Positions 37,428 through 52,195 of a stretch of DNA of 64,000 nt are shown piece after piece. Position numbers and translations under genes: made by a program. The notes beneath the pieces were generated by a model, which saw only the letters and a list, made by a program, of their open reading frames with translations, had not been told where the DNA came from and ran no database searches. This stretch comes from Pratylenchus scribneri (Eukaryota; Nematoda; Chromadorea; Rhabditida; Pratylenchidae). Position 1 is the stretch's first letter. The number at the start of each line of letters is the position of its first letter. Location: the NCBI GenBank assembly GCA_030063045.1, contig JAQSEB010000150.1:248001-312000 (forward strand), in the 5' to 3' direction.

Positions 37428-40400
37428 TAAATATTATTTGAATAGTCTATTAAAAATAGTTTTTATTTTATTTGTTTTAGTTCTTAATTAACATATATAG
37501 AATTAAGAGAATTTTAAAAGACATTAAATACTATTTATGACTCTGTGTTCCTATTACCATTCAATTTCAGCTTGCCTTTCGCAGTTTTCCTTTGATGTTT
37601 TTTATATCTTATTAATTTCAGATTATTGAATTCAATTAATTTTTATTGTAGATTATTATTTCAATATTAAATTTTATTAACTTTTTTCGTAATATGTTTA
37701 ATAAAAATCAATTTTCCGAAAAGAAATCTTTATTTTAATTTTATGAAAACAATTTGGAAATTTTATAAGAAATTTTGCATTTTGTTTATTAATTATTACT
37801 ATTAATAATTTATTTTTATAGTTTAAATTATTAAATTTCTCATTTTATTTGGATGAAACATTTTGTTCCATTAATTTTAGATTTTAATTTTTCGCATATT
37901 CACAACATTCTTTTAACGATCAAAGTTAGAATCAATGCAACCCTGAATCGTTCGCATGTTCGCATATACATGAAAACTCTGGAGATGCAATGGCACATTA
38001 ATTATTCTTTTTTTATTAAATAAAATTTAATTATAGTGGTCTATTCAATAAATATAAAGTCTATGTATAATTAAATATTTTTTAAATTACAAATATTCAT
38101 AATTTCATCTTCTTTTTTAAATAATCATATGGATAAAAAATATATAGAAAAATTCCTACGAAAGGTTTCATTCTATTTTCATATTAGGTTTTTATAACAT
38201 ATTAAAAATTCATATTATTTTACTGAACTTATTTTTAATATATATTTTTTCTTGCTTCAAAAACTCTTTAGAAAAATTTTGATTAAATTTGATTAGAAAA
38301 TTTTCTTACTTTTGTCAATAATTGTAATTAAATGTTATTAATCAAGTTATAATTTAAATTTCTTTATTTAACAATATTTTCCATTATATGAATTCGCCAA
38401 AATAGACAATTTTTTCTTTTTTCCCCACCAATTATATTGATGGCATGATATCCTCTCGCTTAATATTTTTATTTACTTTTCAAATACATTTTAATTACAT
38501 TTAAATTTGTATCTAATTTTAAAAATCTCAATAATTTTAGTTATAATTTTTAAATCAGAAATATCTTTTTTTCCTTATATCATTTCTTTTTTTTTCTTTA
38601 TATTTATTAAATATATTTAGTTTTTTTAAGTTTATTATTTTCAGCTGAAAAATATAAATTTTTTTCAAGTTTCATAAAGTATTTTTTTATTTGTATTATA
38701 TTTTTTTAAATTTAAATTATATTATATTTAAAAATATTCTATTAAATATTTAAAAATAATAATTGATAAACTTTGTACATTTTTCTGAATTTCATTTTTT
38801 GTATTCGGTATTTTTGTAATCTTAATGGAATATAAATTAAAAGGCCATGATATTAGTTAATTTATTAATATATAATAATATAACTTATTTAATTATTCTC
38901 TCATATATGTATATACATACATCCCAAAAAAAGGTTTATTCAAAATCTAATTATATTTAATTAAATATTTTATTTTAATAAAATAATTAATTTTAAATTA
39001 CCATTATTAATATGTATTTTTTAAATTTTTTTCAATGTCAAATGATATATTAATATAAAAAGAATTTTAAGCTTTTACTCATTTGAAGCTTTTTGATTTT
39101 AGAATATATGGCCAAATTCAATAATTTTATTAATTTTCCAATAGAATTTATATAAAAATTTTGGCTTAATATTAATTATTATTTATATAAAATATTTATA
39201 TTTTTTTATTTAATAATCTTTAAAAAAATTAAATTCGTTTACGTATTTTTTTCTTTTAGCTCATTCCCCAAAAAGTTCACCGAATCTGCAAAATTTCATT
39301 AATTTTATATATAATTCAACTTAAAAATTTATTTACAAATTTTCCACATTCAACAGCAGGAAAATACCGTTATTTAAATTATATCTCAATAAATAAAATT
39401 TTTAAGAAATCACTGATTTACTTTTCTTCTAGCATAAACATATAAAAAATTTTATTTTAAAAATTCAATATCTTTCTTTACAAAAAAGCTTAATTATACA
39501 GTTTGATATTCAATTTTCTATTATACTATTCATTGAAAATATTTAGTATTGGTCTCTTAATTGGACGATGAGCTCTGCTTCCCAAAAGTATTTTTCTCAA
39601 TATAACTATAACTAATCGTTATAAATTTTCTCAATCTTAAATAAACATATATTAATCATGAAATTATAATTTTTATACAACATTTGCGAAAATCCAGAGA
39701 AGATTTTTTTGTAATATATCAAATCAGTATGGTTGAATCATTGTAAATTTTTTAAATCTTGGAATATATTTTATTATTTTAATATTTTTTTTATAAATTT
39801 AAACTGTTTTATTTCAATAATTATTTCTTCATTATTTTATTTAGAATTTTTATTTTGATTTATTTAATTTATTTTATATATAATCATTGATATTTTTCGT
39901 AAATAATTTGATAAATGTATTAAATTTGATATATTTGTTAAATTTATTATTTATTACATTTTTCCAATTTTTTATCATTATTTGTCATTTTATATAATGA
40001 AATAAATCAAATAAAATTTTTTTGATATATATGCCTAAAAAGTAAATTTTTTATTATTGATATTTATTTTATTTTTTTAGAAATTTAAATTTTTTTTATA
40101 GCTTAAACATATTTGGTATTTAGAAATTTTTTTTAAAATTATGCTAAATTTTAGATACAAACCCGGATTATATTAGCATAATTTTCATTAAAATTTTATG
40201 CTAATTTTTAATAGTTATATTAATTGGTTAATATTAATTTTATATTCCTATATAAAAATATCCTTTATATTTATTTTATCTTTTCAAAATATTTTATTAT
40301 TTATTTAAATTTTTTTGAATATCATTAACTTGACATGCCAAGAGTAATAATATGAGTTTTCTTTGTTTTTTTAATAAAATTTTTCCATAAATCAAATTAC

Positions 40401-43400
40401 AATTAAAAAAAATTAAAATAATTTTACCAGAATATTCTAAGTATTTATTCTAAAATTATTTTTTAAATTGATATTATATAGATTAAGATTCTTAGTTAAA
40501 GTTCATTTCGGATAATGCTTTTTATTTAAAAATATTTCCTCTTCTTTCCAAATGAAATTTAATTGACCTATTTCTAAGTGTTAATATTTTCAGCCGCATC
40601 TATAATTATTAGGTTTATTGAATTAATAATATATATTTAGATTTTTATAGACATCGTTGACGGAAGAAATTTTTCTAATATAATTTATTTAAATATAATC
40701 TTTTTAGTTAATGCAATTAATTTTTAAAAATATAAATGATATTTTTTAAGAAAATTTTCTTTCTATCAATTTTTCATGATATCATCAAAATTCATCCTTT
40801 TCATTTTTTTTATCAACATTTCTTTTTAAATTATTTTAATTCATCATTTGATGAATTTAAAAAATATTTTTTATTAAAATATTTATTAATTTTATTCGTT
40901 ATTTTTAATTACCAAAAAAATTAATTTTATTTTTTTAATTTTGATAATCAATAATCAATTTTATTATTCAATTAATGCAATTGCACTAAATTAAAATCCT
41001 ATATTTTCGAAGATTTAATATTAAGTCTTGTTTCGTAATTTGTATATTTCGTAAAAGATAGTATTATTATTATTATTTTCAAGAAATTGGAGAGAAATTA
41101 TTTGTTTAAAATTTTTAGGATTATTAGAAGAATAAATGAACAAAAATGCTTGAGAATTTTTATTAATTTTTTATACTTTTATTAATTTTGTTTATAATTT
41201 TATTAATAACATTTTTAATTATATTTTTTTTAATTAATTCTTAGGTAATTTTTTAAAAAACTTGTAAAATATAAACTTGATTTTTTGATTTCTTGAACCC
41301 CGTGCCTCAAATTAGATAGCCCAATGCCCATTTGAAATTATTTTTATTTTATTTTTATGAACTATTCAATTTGAATAAATTTAGCGATTTGAAAAATTTT
41401 AAATCTTCTATTCTTTAATATAATCATTAATTTTATATATTTTTTCCTTTCTGAATACAAATACATTTTATATAATTTTGAGGTATGAATCGAACAAAAT
41501 TATTTCTTTGATGCTCATTACGCCTCTCATTAACTCAAGCTGATTATAAATTAAATTTTATTTTCAATTAAATATTATTTTATATTATATATTTTAAACT
41601 TTTTTATAAAATTTTTAAATGAAATTTAAATTTCATGTGGAAAAAACAGAAAATTATCATTATATTTTTTTTATTATTATTTATAATCTTCAAATCTGTT
41701 TTTCTCTCGTATTCATCGGATTAAACGAACAATTAATTTGAATTTATTGATTTTTTCTTCAATTACAAATAAAAAATTGAATTATATTCTTTATTCGTTA
41801 ACGAATTTAATTTTATGTTTATCATTGATTTATTCAGAAAATAATTGGTATTAATTTTTAGCAACAAAGACGCGAAAATTTAAATTTAATTAAGACTATT
41901 GCATCTAAATTGTTTTTATTGGAAAATTTTCATTTTTTCATATAAAATTTTTCTGCGATAATTTTGGAAATTGTTTCCGGATCATGTTTAGACCGGCGCA
42001 AAAATGTCCAACTGATAATTGTCTTCAATCGCTGCTTAACTTCTATAATTTTTATACAAAGTTTAATTTACAGTTTGTAAATGATCATTTTTTAATTCAA
42101 TTCCTTAAAAAATTTATCAATTTTTCTTAACAATTTTTTTAAATTTAATTAAAAAATTTTCGAAATAATGCTTCTGTATTTACATTAAGCTTATTTTTTT
42201 GATTATAATTTAATTTAATTGATATAAAATTGTTGAATATTTTGATAGATGAGCCTTATGTTGTCTTTCATTGTGAAAATTATTTAATATCTCAGAACTA
42301 TTAAATCATTTTTTTGTATTTCTAATTTACCTAGCTTACTAATAAATCATTAGGAATTGGATGTAATATAATTAAAATTTTTATAGTTTTAGTTTTGTTT
42401 TTTTAAGTTTCTAGAAAATTTAAAAATAAATATTTGTATTTTATTAATGCACAAAAAATATACAGCATTTTAGGATTTTGAAGAAAAGCAGGATAAATTA
42501 GAGTGTATTGCTTGATCATTTCATTATTATGAATGGTTATTTAATAAAAGATTTAAAAAATAATTCTCAATAATTTAAAAATAAATTATTATCAAAAATT
42601 TTAATAAATTATTTAAAATCTATTATCATTTATTTAAATTTTAATTATTTTTTTTACATATACATTTTTGACCAAAGCTATCAAATTAAAATTTATTAAT
42701 AATTTTTAATTAAAATTAATGTTTTTTTTGTATGCTTTTTTTAAAATATAACATTCATATAGATTTTTTAATTTATAATTAAATATAAAATTTCAAATAT
42801 TTTATTTAAATAAAATTCTTCGTTTTAAATGCTTCTGCTTATTTATTTTATATAAAATTCTAATAACTATTTTTATTTAACTAACAATTATTATTTCATT
42901 AAAATATTTTCTGTGATTTTTACAAATTAAATGTCACAATTTGCAAAGCAAATCTGAATAAAATTATTAAAAATTTTCAATAAATATTATTGATTCGTTG
43001 TATCAATAAAGTTTAGAGATATATATTATTATATCAAAATTTATACGTATTTATTTTATTATCATAATATTGCAACTAAAATTTATTTACGATTTTAAAT
43101 ATATCTACAATGCTTGCTTATATTCATTTTGTAAAATATTTCTGTAATTTAAAATTGCCTAAAAAATATATACCTGCCGCTGTCTTGCAACAAGTATAAA
43201 TAAATAATTTTTGCAATTATAAAATAAAAATAATAGTTTTATTTAATTCTTAGATAAGATTATATATCAATATTCATTTCAATTTTTATATGATTATGTA
43301 ATCTAATAAAAATAATAATAATAATTACAATCTTTTTGATATAAAAGATTTAATATTTATTAATATACGCTTTCTAATTATAATTAATTAAATAAAATTA

Positions 43401-45183
43401 TATTAAAAAAAAATATTCTGAGATTAATTATTTATTTAAATATTTTATAATTTCTATCTTGAAAATTTAATATATTCAATTTTTTAGAGATATTGATGAA
43501 TAAATTTTATTTATTATTTTATTTTTAATTATATAGTTTGTAACTTAATATCAAAATAGTTGAATATGCTCTTAAAATAAAATTTCTATTATATTATTTT
43601 AATCATGTAAATTTGCAAAATAATTATATTCTTTTAGCAAATCACTTTTACTTGCATATTATTTCATCAGAAAATAAAAAAATTTTATTTTCATTTAAAT
43701 AAAAAATATTCATCAATAATTTAAATTTTTTATATCAATTATTATTTTTTATATATAGGTCTAAAAAATAATATTATGCATGTTTTTTCGGTTTTTTAAA
43801 TCTTTTTTATTAATTTATGATTTCCCAATAATTGTTTGAATCTGGAATTATTTATAAAATTCCTTTATTATTTTTAATTCTTATTTTAAAATAATATTAT
43901 ATATCTGTATAATTAAAATATTTTTTTAATATTTTAGTTTTGAGAAATTCTATTCTATTCATTATAATTAAATTAAAAATATTAATATTTTTAAAAGAAT
44001 TTTTTTAAAAATTACAAGTTTTTTTGATATAAAGCAATTTATTTTATTCAAATTTGTTAAGAATTTTATAACTATTAAATATCTAGGATCCAATTTCCTA
44101 CTTTTTTGTATCTTTTTTAACTCAGTGAAAAGAATTATTAATTCAAATATTATTTAATTTGTATTTATGTTTTTACCAAATCTTACTTTTCTTATTCGAT
44201 TTGTAGATTTGCTTGATCTTCCAAATTCAAGATCAGCCCTCATTTATATATTGTACATTTCAGTAATTTACAAAATTTTAAAAAAATATTTCGAATTTTA
44301 ATTGATATTTTTCTACATTTATTTTTTCTATTGGATGCATTTTATATTTAAAAATTGAGCTATATCAATAAAATTCTTTATTTTATCATAGTATTTTTTA
44401 TGTTTATTATCTTATTTTCGATTTTTTTTAAATATATATTTTATCATCCATAATATTTTAAATAATATATAAGATTTTAAAAATATCTATATATATTTCA
44501 GTATTGCATATATAAACATAATAAAACAGAATCAAAATTCGATAAAGAATTTCTATATGAGAGAATGTCTTCTAAATCGCCAAAATCTGCCAATTTAATT
44601 AATAAAAATTTGATTTTTATTTAAAAACATACACGTTTATTATATTTGTAGGATTTAATTGAAAAAAAGATACTCTTTTATTCTAAATAAAATCGAATTT
44701 TAATTAAAAAATTTTAAAAAATAATATTTTATTAAATTTTTTAATTTATAAAGCTTTATAATTGAATTAGTGCAGAAAAGAAATTATTCTAATTTCTCCT
44801 CTTTCTTTCTCTCTTGCTTATAAAATATATCATTCCTTACAAAAATAATTAAATAATAACTAATCAATTCTTATGAGCTTATTTCAAGGATATTGTTTTA
44901 CTAAAATTGTATTTAAATTATTAGTATATTTTTCTTATCATGATGATTTTATTATTTGTTTTAAAATTTTTATAATTCTTAAGCATAATTTTGCATAGAT
45001 TCACTATTTAAATTTTCACTAATAATTTTTAATTATATGATAAATATAGAAATTTAATATCAAAATTATAGCAGTATTATTAAATATCCTATTGATTTCC
45101 ATTTCTTTCTTATTCAATTATACGCATATTATTATTTTTTCCTTTTAAAATCACGCTTTTATCGCCAAATGTAAAAGAAAGAA
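37428..45183. other. AT desert
   Basis: About 7.7 kb with no supported gene. Present are a 14-bp palindrome TATGTATATACATA (38906-38919), a 62-codon AT-type frame (40736-40924), and richer spots near 37905-37990 and 41975-42035 that show no clear frame. Confidence 0.6.
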
Positions 45184-45330
45184 GGATGGCGTTCCATGTC
45201 ACCGTCCATTTTTTAAAAATTTCCATAGGTGATAACTAAGTTATATGGATTATTATATAGGGTTTACCATTTAGCCCATAGAAGATTTCGGTTCAATCTC
45301 CTTTGCCTGCAAGGCAGCGCTGGCTTATTT
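45184..45330. other. Richer patch with consecutive short stems
   Basis: The patch stands out in G+C. It contains, in order, a stem of GGATGGCG with CACCGTCC (45184-45207, one G-T pair and one mismatch), a 5-bp stem with 7-base loop AGATT/AATCT (45283-45299), and TGCC/GGCA (45304-45316). GGTTCAATC at 45290-45298 looks like a tRNA B box, but no cloverleaf can be drawn on either strand. It may be a decayed tRNA-like or other structured RNA sequence. Confidence 0.25.
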
Positions 45331-46502
45331 CACCAGATTCCTATATTTTATCATTAATATTTATTTATATTTTTTTTTTGTAATTTATTTTTAGCTTTAT
45401 AATGAAAAAGTTTTGGAAATTTCTTACTTTTAAATAAATGTATATTATTTTATTATTTCTTATATATGTATATTTAATTAAAATTTCAGATTTTAATAAA
45501 TTAATATAAAAAACATTTTTGTTATGGATATTATTGAATTTTTCCATAAATAATATTTATAATCAATTTTATTGTAGCTAAATAAAATTTTCTTTTTTAC
45601 CTTTTTTTTATATTTTTTTCTCTCTAGATAAGTTTCACTCAAATTAATTTAATCAATTTTTATTGATATAACTTGATAATGAATTTTGCTGAATTCGAAA
45701 TCAGGTTCGGTTCGAGATAGCAGATGGATTAATAAAATTTCATAATTCATGTTTATTTATCGGACAAATTTTAATAATTTTCTGCGATTAAATATAAATC
45801 AAATTTTTTTTATAAAAATATTTTTAAAATGATTTTCGAATTATAAGTTTTTATAAAAATATTTGCAAAAATCTTTCTCTGTTTAAATTGTTTTTCTCTT
45901 TATTAATTTCACCCTTCTCATTCAAAATTATTTTCAAATCGTATCTTCCCTAACACATTAACTATTTAATTTTTAATAATTATTATAATTTTATTCATTA
46001 TTAATTATTGATGAATAAATAAAAAATAAAATGGAAGAAATGGAATTTATTTTAGATATGTTGGGTGAAAATTAATTAAATTAGATTGCTTTAACGATTT
46101 AACATGAAAAATAGTTTTAATTAATATTTTGAGTAAAAAATGTTCATTGTTTAATGATTAAAATTCATAATTTATATAATTTGATTCTAATTCTATTTTT
46201 TTCTTATTGTAATTATTTATTTATTTAGCTTCGATAAAGTGACTTATTTTTATTTGAAATTTTATTAATTAATTTTAAAGTATATTATTTTTTTATTAAT
46301 ATTTTAAATATAATTTTCACTTATTAAATTTTTATTTTTTAATAATTTAAATTATTTGATGCTAATTTTAAAACTTATAAATATTTTTCTTTTGCATTAA
46401 AATTAAAAAATAATTAATAATTTATTTAAAATTTATTACCTAGATGAATCACTTATCATCAAATTTTAATTTTAATTCATCAATCACTGTGAGTAGAATA
46501 AA
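45331..46502. other. AT desert
   Basis: No supported gene. The 60-codon minus-strand frame at 45365-45547 is Lys/Ile/Asn-rich and is what AT-rich DNA gives by chance. Confidence 0.6.
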
Positions 46503-46516
46503 GCATTTCGAAATGC
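46503..46516. repeat. Perfect 14-bp palindrome
   Basis: GCATTTCGAAATGC is a perfect palindrome. Just outside, ATAAAG (46497-46502) and CTTTAT (46520-46525) extend the symmetry with a short bulge. ACAC-TTTC-GTGT follows about 12 bases later, and CCGCGG lies at about 46560. This cluster of small G/C-containing palindromes is unusual for the surroundings. The core recurs with one change at 18794-18807. Confidence 0.6.
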
Positions 46517-46525
46517 ATTCTTTAT

Positions 46526-49500
46526 ACACTTTCGTGTGAAAATAATTGCTAGGATGGTCCCGCGGATATAATATAAAACATTTTTATTATATTTTCATTT
46601 TTCTATCTCTCGTCTTACTTAACGCATCTCCCGATTACTCATAGATTCCCTAAGATAGTTTGAGAATATCTTTAAAATTTTTTATAATAATATTGCAGCA
46701 GAATGAGAAATAAATTTTTTAAATATAATATATTTTATTTAATAAAAAATAATTTTCTAAATTATTACGAATTTTCATTTCTTTTATATATTTTATTATT
46801 TGATTATTTTATGATTAATTAAAATAATAGGGAAATTTTATTAGAATATATATAAAGCATCACCGATTTTGACCAATATATTTTCAACCAGCTAATGGAG
46901 TTTTTCTAATGGTTTACGAATGGTTCGATTAAAACCACCAATTTTAATTCGGGTATTAATTCCAATTCACCAAAATTTTTTGCCAAAAAATTTTTCTAAT
47001 TTTGCGGAACTTTTATTTTAATTAATTTATCAAATAATTTTACATAAAATTAGCTACATTAATGTCGCAGCTTGTAATTGAACCCCGTTTCCTCAGCTGT
47101 TTCTTTATTATTGTTTAATTTATACTTTGTATTTTCTTTAATGGAAAACTTAAAATTAACATGTATATTTTAATTTTGAACTTAATCATTGCATTTTCAT
47201 AATCATATTGAAGATTTATTTCTAAAATAATTATATACTCATATTTTTTATTTTGTTCAATTTCATATGCAGCCTAAACTATTCTAATTAACTTCATTGT
47301 CTTGGTAGAATATGGAAGGACGCCCATTCAAAAACAAATTAGACATATTTTTGATCTTTCCAACGATTTCCACAGTGAATAACAAAACGAGTTGCAGAAT
47401 TAATAATTTTTTTAATTTTGGATAAATATTAATTTTTTGAAAGAAAGGATCTTTTATTTGGAATATTTTATTAAAATTTATTAAAAACATATGATTTGTA
47501 ATTCAGAACCCTTTCAAAACGAATTTTTATTTTCAACTCATATTTTTTTAATAAATATCACTTTTGAATTTACTTTTATTTTTTCATAATTAATTTTTCA
47601 ATGACATATTATTTATATTACTCAATTAATTTTATTAAAATTATATTCAATTAGATATTTTATAATTTAACGTCTTTTGGGACGATAAAAATTATGTAAA
47701 ATCTTATGAAATACAAATTCTTTATTTCATTTCTGCTAGCGACATCTGAGAAATTTAAATTATTTCATCCACCTAGTTCATCTTAAATATTCAAAAATAT
47801 ATTTTTCAGAAGATCAATAAAATTTGGAATGAATAAAATTTAATCATAATTTCCTATAAGTTTAGCAATATAAATTCAAATTTTATTTTATATTAGCGAT
47901 ATTGTATTCATATAACAATTTTTAATTATAGATTTAAAAATTTTATGTTATTCATTAGTGTCTTTTAAAAAGAATTGATTAATAAATATTCTGAAATTTA
48001 TTATCGTACTTTTTTGTTCATTCATTTAGGCATGACTTACTTCATTTGTTGATCATTCCATCATTTTATCCTTTGTTATCTCATCTAACATCTTAGAATC
48101 GACATATATTTTTTCAAAAGCTTATCTGCCGCTTTTTGCTCTCTTTTGAACTTGTTTGAAAATATTCCTTTGTAATGTCTTTGTTTTAAGTTTTATGTTT
48201 TTTAAGATCATCCTCAAATAATGTATAAAAATTTCTTGCATATTAAATTATTTTTAATTTAATCCAATGAATATATTTATTATAAACTTTTATTTTTTCT
48301 CATATGGAGAACACTAAAAAATTTCAGTTTATTTTATTTAATCTAACTTATCCAATTATAAAATTTTATCCAGACTATGCTGATAAAAAATTTAATAAAA
48401 TATCATTAAAAATAATTTTAAAAATTGTTAATTTTTGTTTCGTTTAATTTTTCATATGAATTTTTAATTATTTTTAAATTCAAATTTTATTTTATATGGA
48501 ATATAAAATTAATTATTAATTAAATTTAAAAATTAAAGAGAAAATTAATTTATTTTAAATTATATGTTATTTTATTTTACACTTATTTATTCATAAAAAA
48601 TTATATTTTGTTAAATGCATTATATAATATTTTTATTGCAAATTTAATAGAATATTTTCATTCTCTAGAATAAATAAAATTTTTAAAATCAAAAGAAATT
48701 TATTCCTGATTTGATTATATTATAAATTTTATTTTTCCGTTTTTATTAAACGATTAATTTTCTTTTTCTTTATTTAATCTTTTTCTAATTGAATTAATTT
48801 TTATTATTATAGAGATATTTTACTTCAATTTTAAATTATATAAATTTAATTAGTCCAATTCGGACATATTTTATTTTTTAGTTAATACATTAATTTTAAT
48901 ACATTTTTTTTTATTTTGATAAGTATTTATTTTTATTTTATATTGATTTTTTAAAAATATCTGAAAAGACTATATTATTTTTTTTATATTTTTAACATTA
49001 TATTTTTATATTAAATATATATTATTTATTTTTCTTTTCGCTTTATTTATTAATTTATTTTATTAATTTTCTAAAAATATATTATTTCTATCTTTTCTAT
49101 CATAAATTTTCTTTTAAATTAAAATTTAATTATTCCCATAAAATTTGTATTGAATTACCATAAATTTCGCAATTCAATAAAACCCATTGAAGTTTTCACT
49201 GTTGTTTAAATCTTTAGACTGCAAAAAAATTGATAATGGAGTCAATCATTGATGACATAGACTTAAATTAACAACATAAATTTTTAAAATTATTTATAAA
49301 TATATCCACAAACCTTATTGTTGTCTATAAAGTCATGTGATGTATGAGTGAATGCACGAATTAAAAGATCCTGAAAATATTATATATTTCATTATATTTT
49401 ATCTTCTCCCAATTTGCTAAACTTATCTTCAAATTCATAGCCCTTTGATAATTCTTTGGTGTTATTTCTATTTTTTTAAATATATTTTTTGTTTTTCCTT

Positions 49501-52195
49501 TATTGCGCTATCATTTATATTATCTTCAGAGTCAAGCAATTCGTATCAATCATATATTCTTTTCAATAATATTAAGATTATTATGTATTTATTAAAAAAT
49601 AAAATTTTATATTAGTTTATTTTTTTTAATGTATTTATTTTTTTTATAAATTTCTTTTGAATGGGTATTCCTACATCAGCATTGAAGTGACGAAGATTCT
49701 TTTTGCGCATAAAATTTGTGTTATTTAATTAATATAAAAAATCTTATAAAAATATATTTGCAAAATATTTTAGTAATTTAAATTTAATTAAAATTTAAAT
49801 AAAATATTTAAGAAAATATATTTAAATCTAAAGAGATTATTTAATTTTTTAGATTATTTCTTGATATTATTTTCCGATTCATTATTATTTCATAAAACCA
49901 TATCCATATCCTTTATAGATTCATACATTTTCAAGACCAGCCTATTTTGCTGACAGCATTCCAATTTTATTTTCTATAGTTCATTAAATACACTTTAATC
50001 GGTTTTATTTGGATATAAATCTAGAATTATTATTTAAAATATTAATTTTTATATTAATTTATTTTTTTTAAATAATGAAATGGTTTTTATAATTTCTAAG
50101 TTTAAAAATTAATTTAATTGCTATCCAATATTAGATATATTAATTTATTAGCTATTATTTACTTGCATAATTAATTTTATTTACCTAGAATTAATTATTT
50201 TTATTATGGCTTTATATCTTTCGACCAATTTAATATTTTTTTCTCTTGACTAGTTAATGGAATAGGAATTTCAATGCTATTAAGATAGAATAAATTTTCA
50301 TTGGAATTTAAAATGTCCTGAAAAAAATCAAAAAATACAATTTAAAAATACTAAATATTTTGAAGGAAATAATAATTTATCAAAATTTTTATAAAACCTA
50401 AATATGGGCAATAAAATGCTTGAAATTATTAAACAAAATATTATAATCAAATTATTTAGAGAGAAAAAATTTTATTATTTAAAAATTAATTCAAATAATA
50501 GAATCCTTTATAAATAAAATAAAAATTCCGATTAAAGCTAATAATTTAAAGATTTAGAATGAACATTTAAAAGATAAAACATTTAATAAATAATGATTTT
50601 TCTCTTATTTTTTAACCCAATTAAATATTTTTTATTATAAAAGAATTTTAAAAACTTAAAAAACTTTCTTCTATTTATCAGATATTTCTTTTCAATAAGA
50701 TGATTTAGTTAAAAATTTTAGTTTATACATTTTTATTTGGCCCATAAATGGAATTTATGAATCATTTTTGACTTTGAATTTCAAGGAAATTTTTTTTTTT
50801 AATATTTGTTTGTTTTTATTATTTCTAGAAAAAATTTCTGCCATTAGTAATTTGATTAAAATTTCTAATCGTATTTAATTTTTCTATAATTTTAGATTAA
50901 AAATTTTAATGTGCATCAACCATTTCTGTTTTCAAATAAAATTTTAATTTTTAATATAGAAGGCATGGAATAAATTTTAATAATTTTATACTGTTTTTTT
51001 GTAATAGATTTATATTATATATTTTATATTAACAAGAGATAATTTAATTTATTGACAATATTATTTATTACATAAATTTTAACATTATTAAAAATTTAAT
51101 ATGCTATTTACCAGGTTTGAAGCATTAGGTTCGTCAAAATTATTTTAAGTTTAAAATTTGCACTAAAATTTTTGAATAATAACTCAAATATTTAAAAAAA
51201 TTTTTATTTAAGAAATATTTAATATTTCTGTAAATTTATTTTATTTTGTAGTTTTTTTTATTTAATCAATTTAAAGATTTTACAAATTATTTTTATAAAT
51301 TTTATTGATTTATTTTATAATGAAACTCAGATAGAATTTTTGGCAAATTTTTATACTCTTTTTTATATAAATCATTTTTAAAATTTAACGAAAATTTTTA
51401 TTTTATTCATTTATGAAAAGAAATTAATAATATTTCAGAATTTTTAATTCGTTAATTTTATTCATAAATAATATTTTTTCTATGTACATTTATTAAAATT
51501 ATAAAATTTTATTTTATAATACTGTAATTTTAACTGAAAATTAAATTTTTTAAAAAGAAAAAATAAAATAAAAATTCAATATTTAAGATATTTATAAATA
51601 AATATCTATTATTTTTTTTAAATAAAATTTTTATAATATATCAGTTTGATTTAATAAATAAAATAAATTTTTTGATTGAATATTTATTTCAATTTGGCAA
51701 TTTTCTCTTACTTGTCAATATTTTGTTCCATCTTTATAATTAATTCAAAAAGGAAAAATTCCGCCGTCATTCGATTCTTTAAATAAAATTGAGGAAAATG
51801 AGAGCAAATCTTTAGAATTTGTTAAATCCTATACCAAATAAGGCTAAATTTTAATTTAATTTTTTAAATTCTTTTATAGATAGCATTCTTTATTATTTTC
51901 GTAATTTAAATTTGAATATTTAAATTTGTTCAATATATTTGCCTTTTACAAATTCCAATTTATTTGATCTTTTATAATTTTATTTTAATTTAATAAATTT
52001 CCTTTTTTTCAGCAATTTTTTCTATAATTATATATATGAATATATGAATCAAATATTTAAAATAATTAAGTTTTTAAAGAAATATTTTTACTATTTCCAC
52101 TAATAAAATTATAATAAATAATGAATTTTTAAAATATTCGTTCTCGCGACGGACACGCTCCATAACTGCAGCTGCATTCTTTTTTCGTTCCTCTT
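46526..52195. other. AT desert with a few richer spots
   Basis: No supported gene. A 68-codon minus-strand frame (47284-47490) is mostly AT-type. At ~48075-48180 a richer patch is open on the minus strand for about 34 codons, including FKREQKAADKLLKKYMSILR, without clear splice sites. A richer spot at 52141-52180 (CGCGACGG, CTGCAGCTGC) immediately precedes the tandem duplication. Confidence 0.5.

Noticed and set aside
45250..45330. tRNA gene near the GGTTCAATC box
   Set aside because: The 5-bp stem there has the wrong loop for a T arm, no acceptor stem pairs, and the minus-strand anticodon-like loop has only three of five pairs.
46055..46075. Second copy of the 704 hairpin (ATGTTGGGTGAA resembles ATGTTGGGCGAA)
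   Set aside because: Similarity ends after 12 bases with one mismatch, and no inverted arm follows, so it is not a usable second LTR end.
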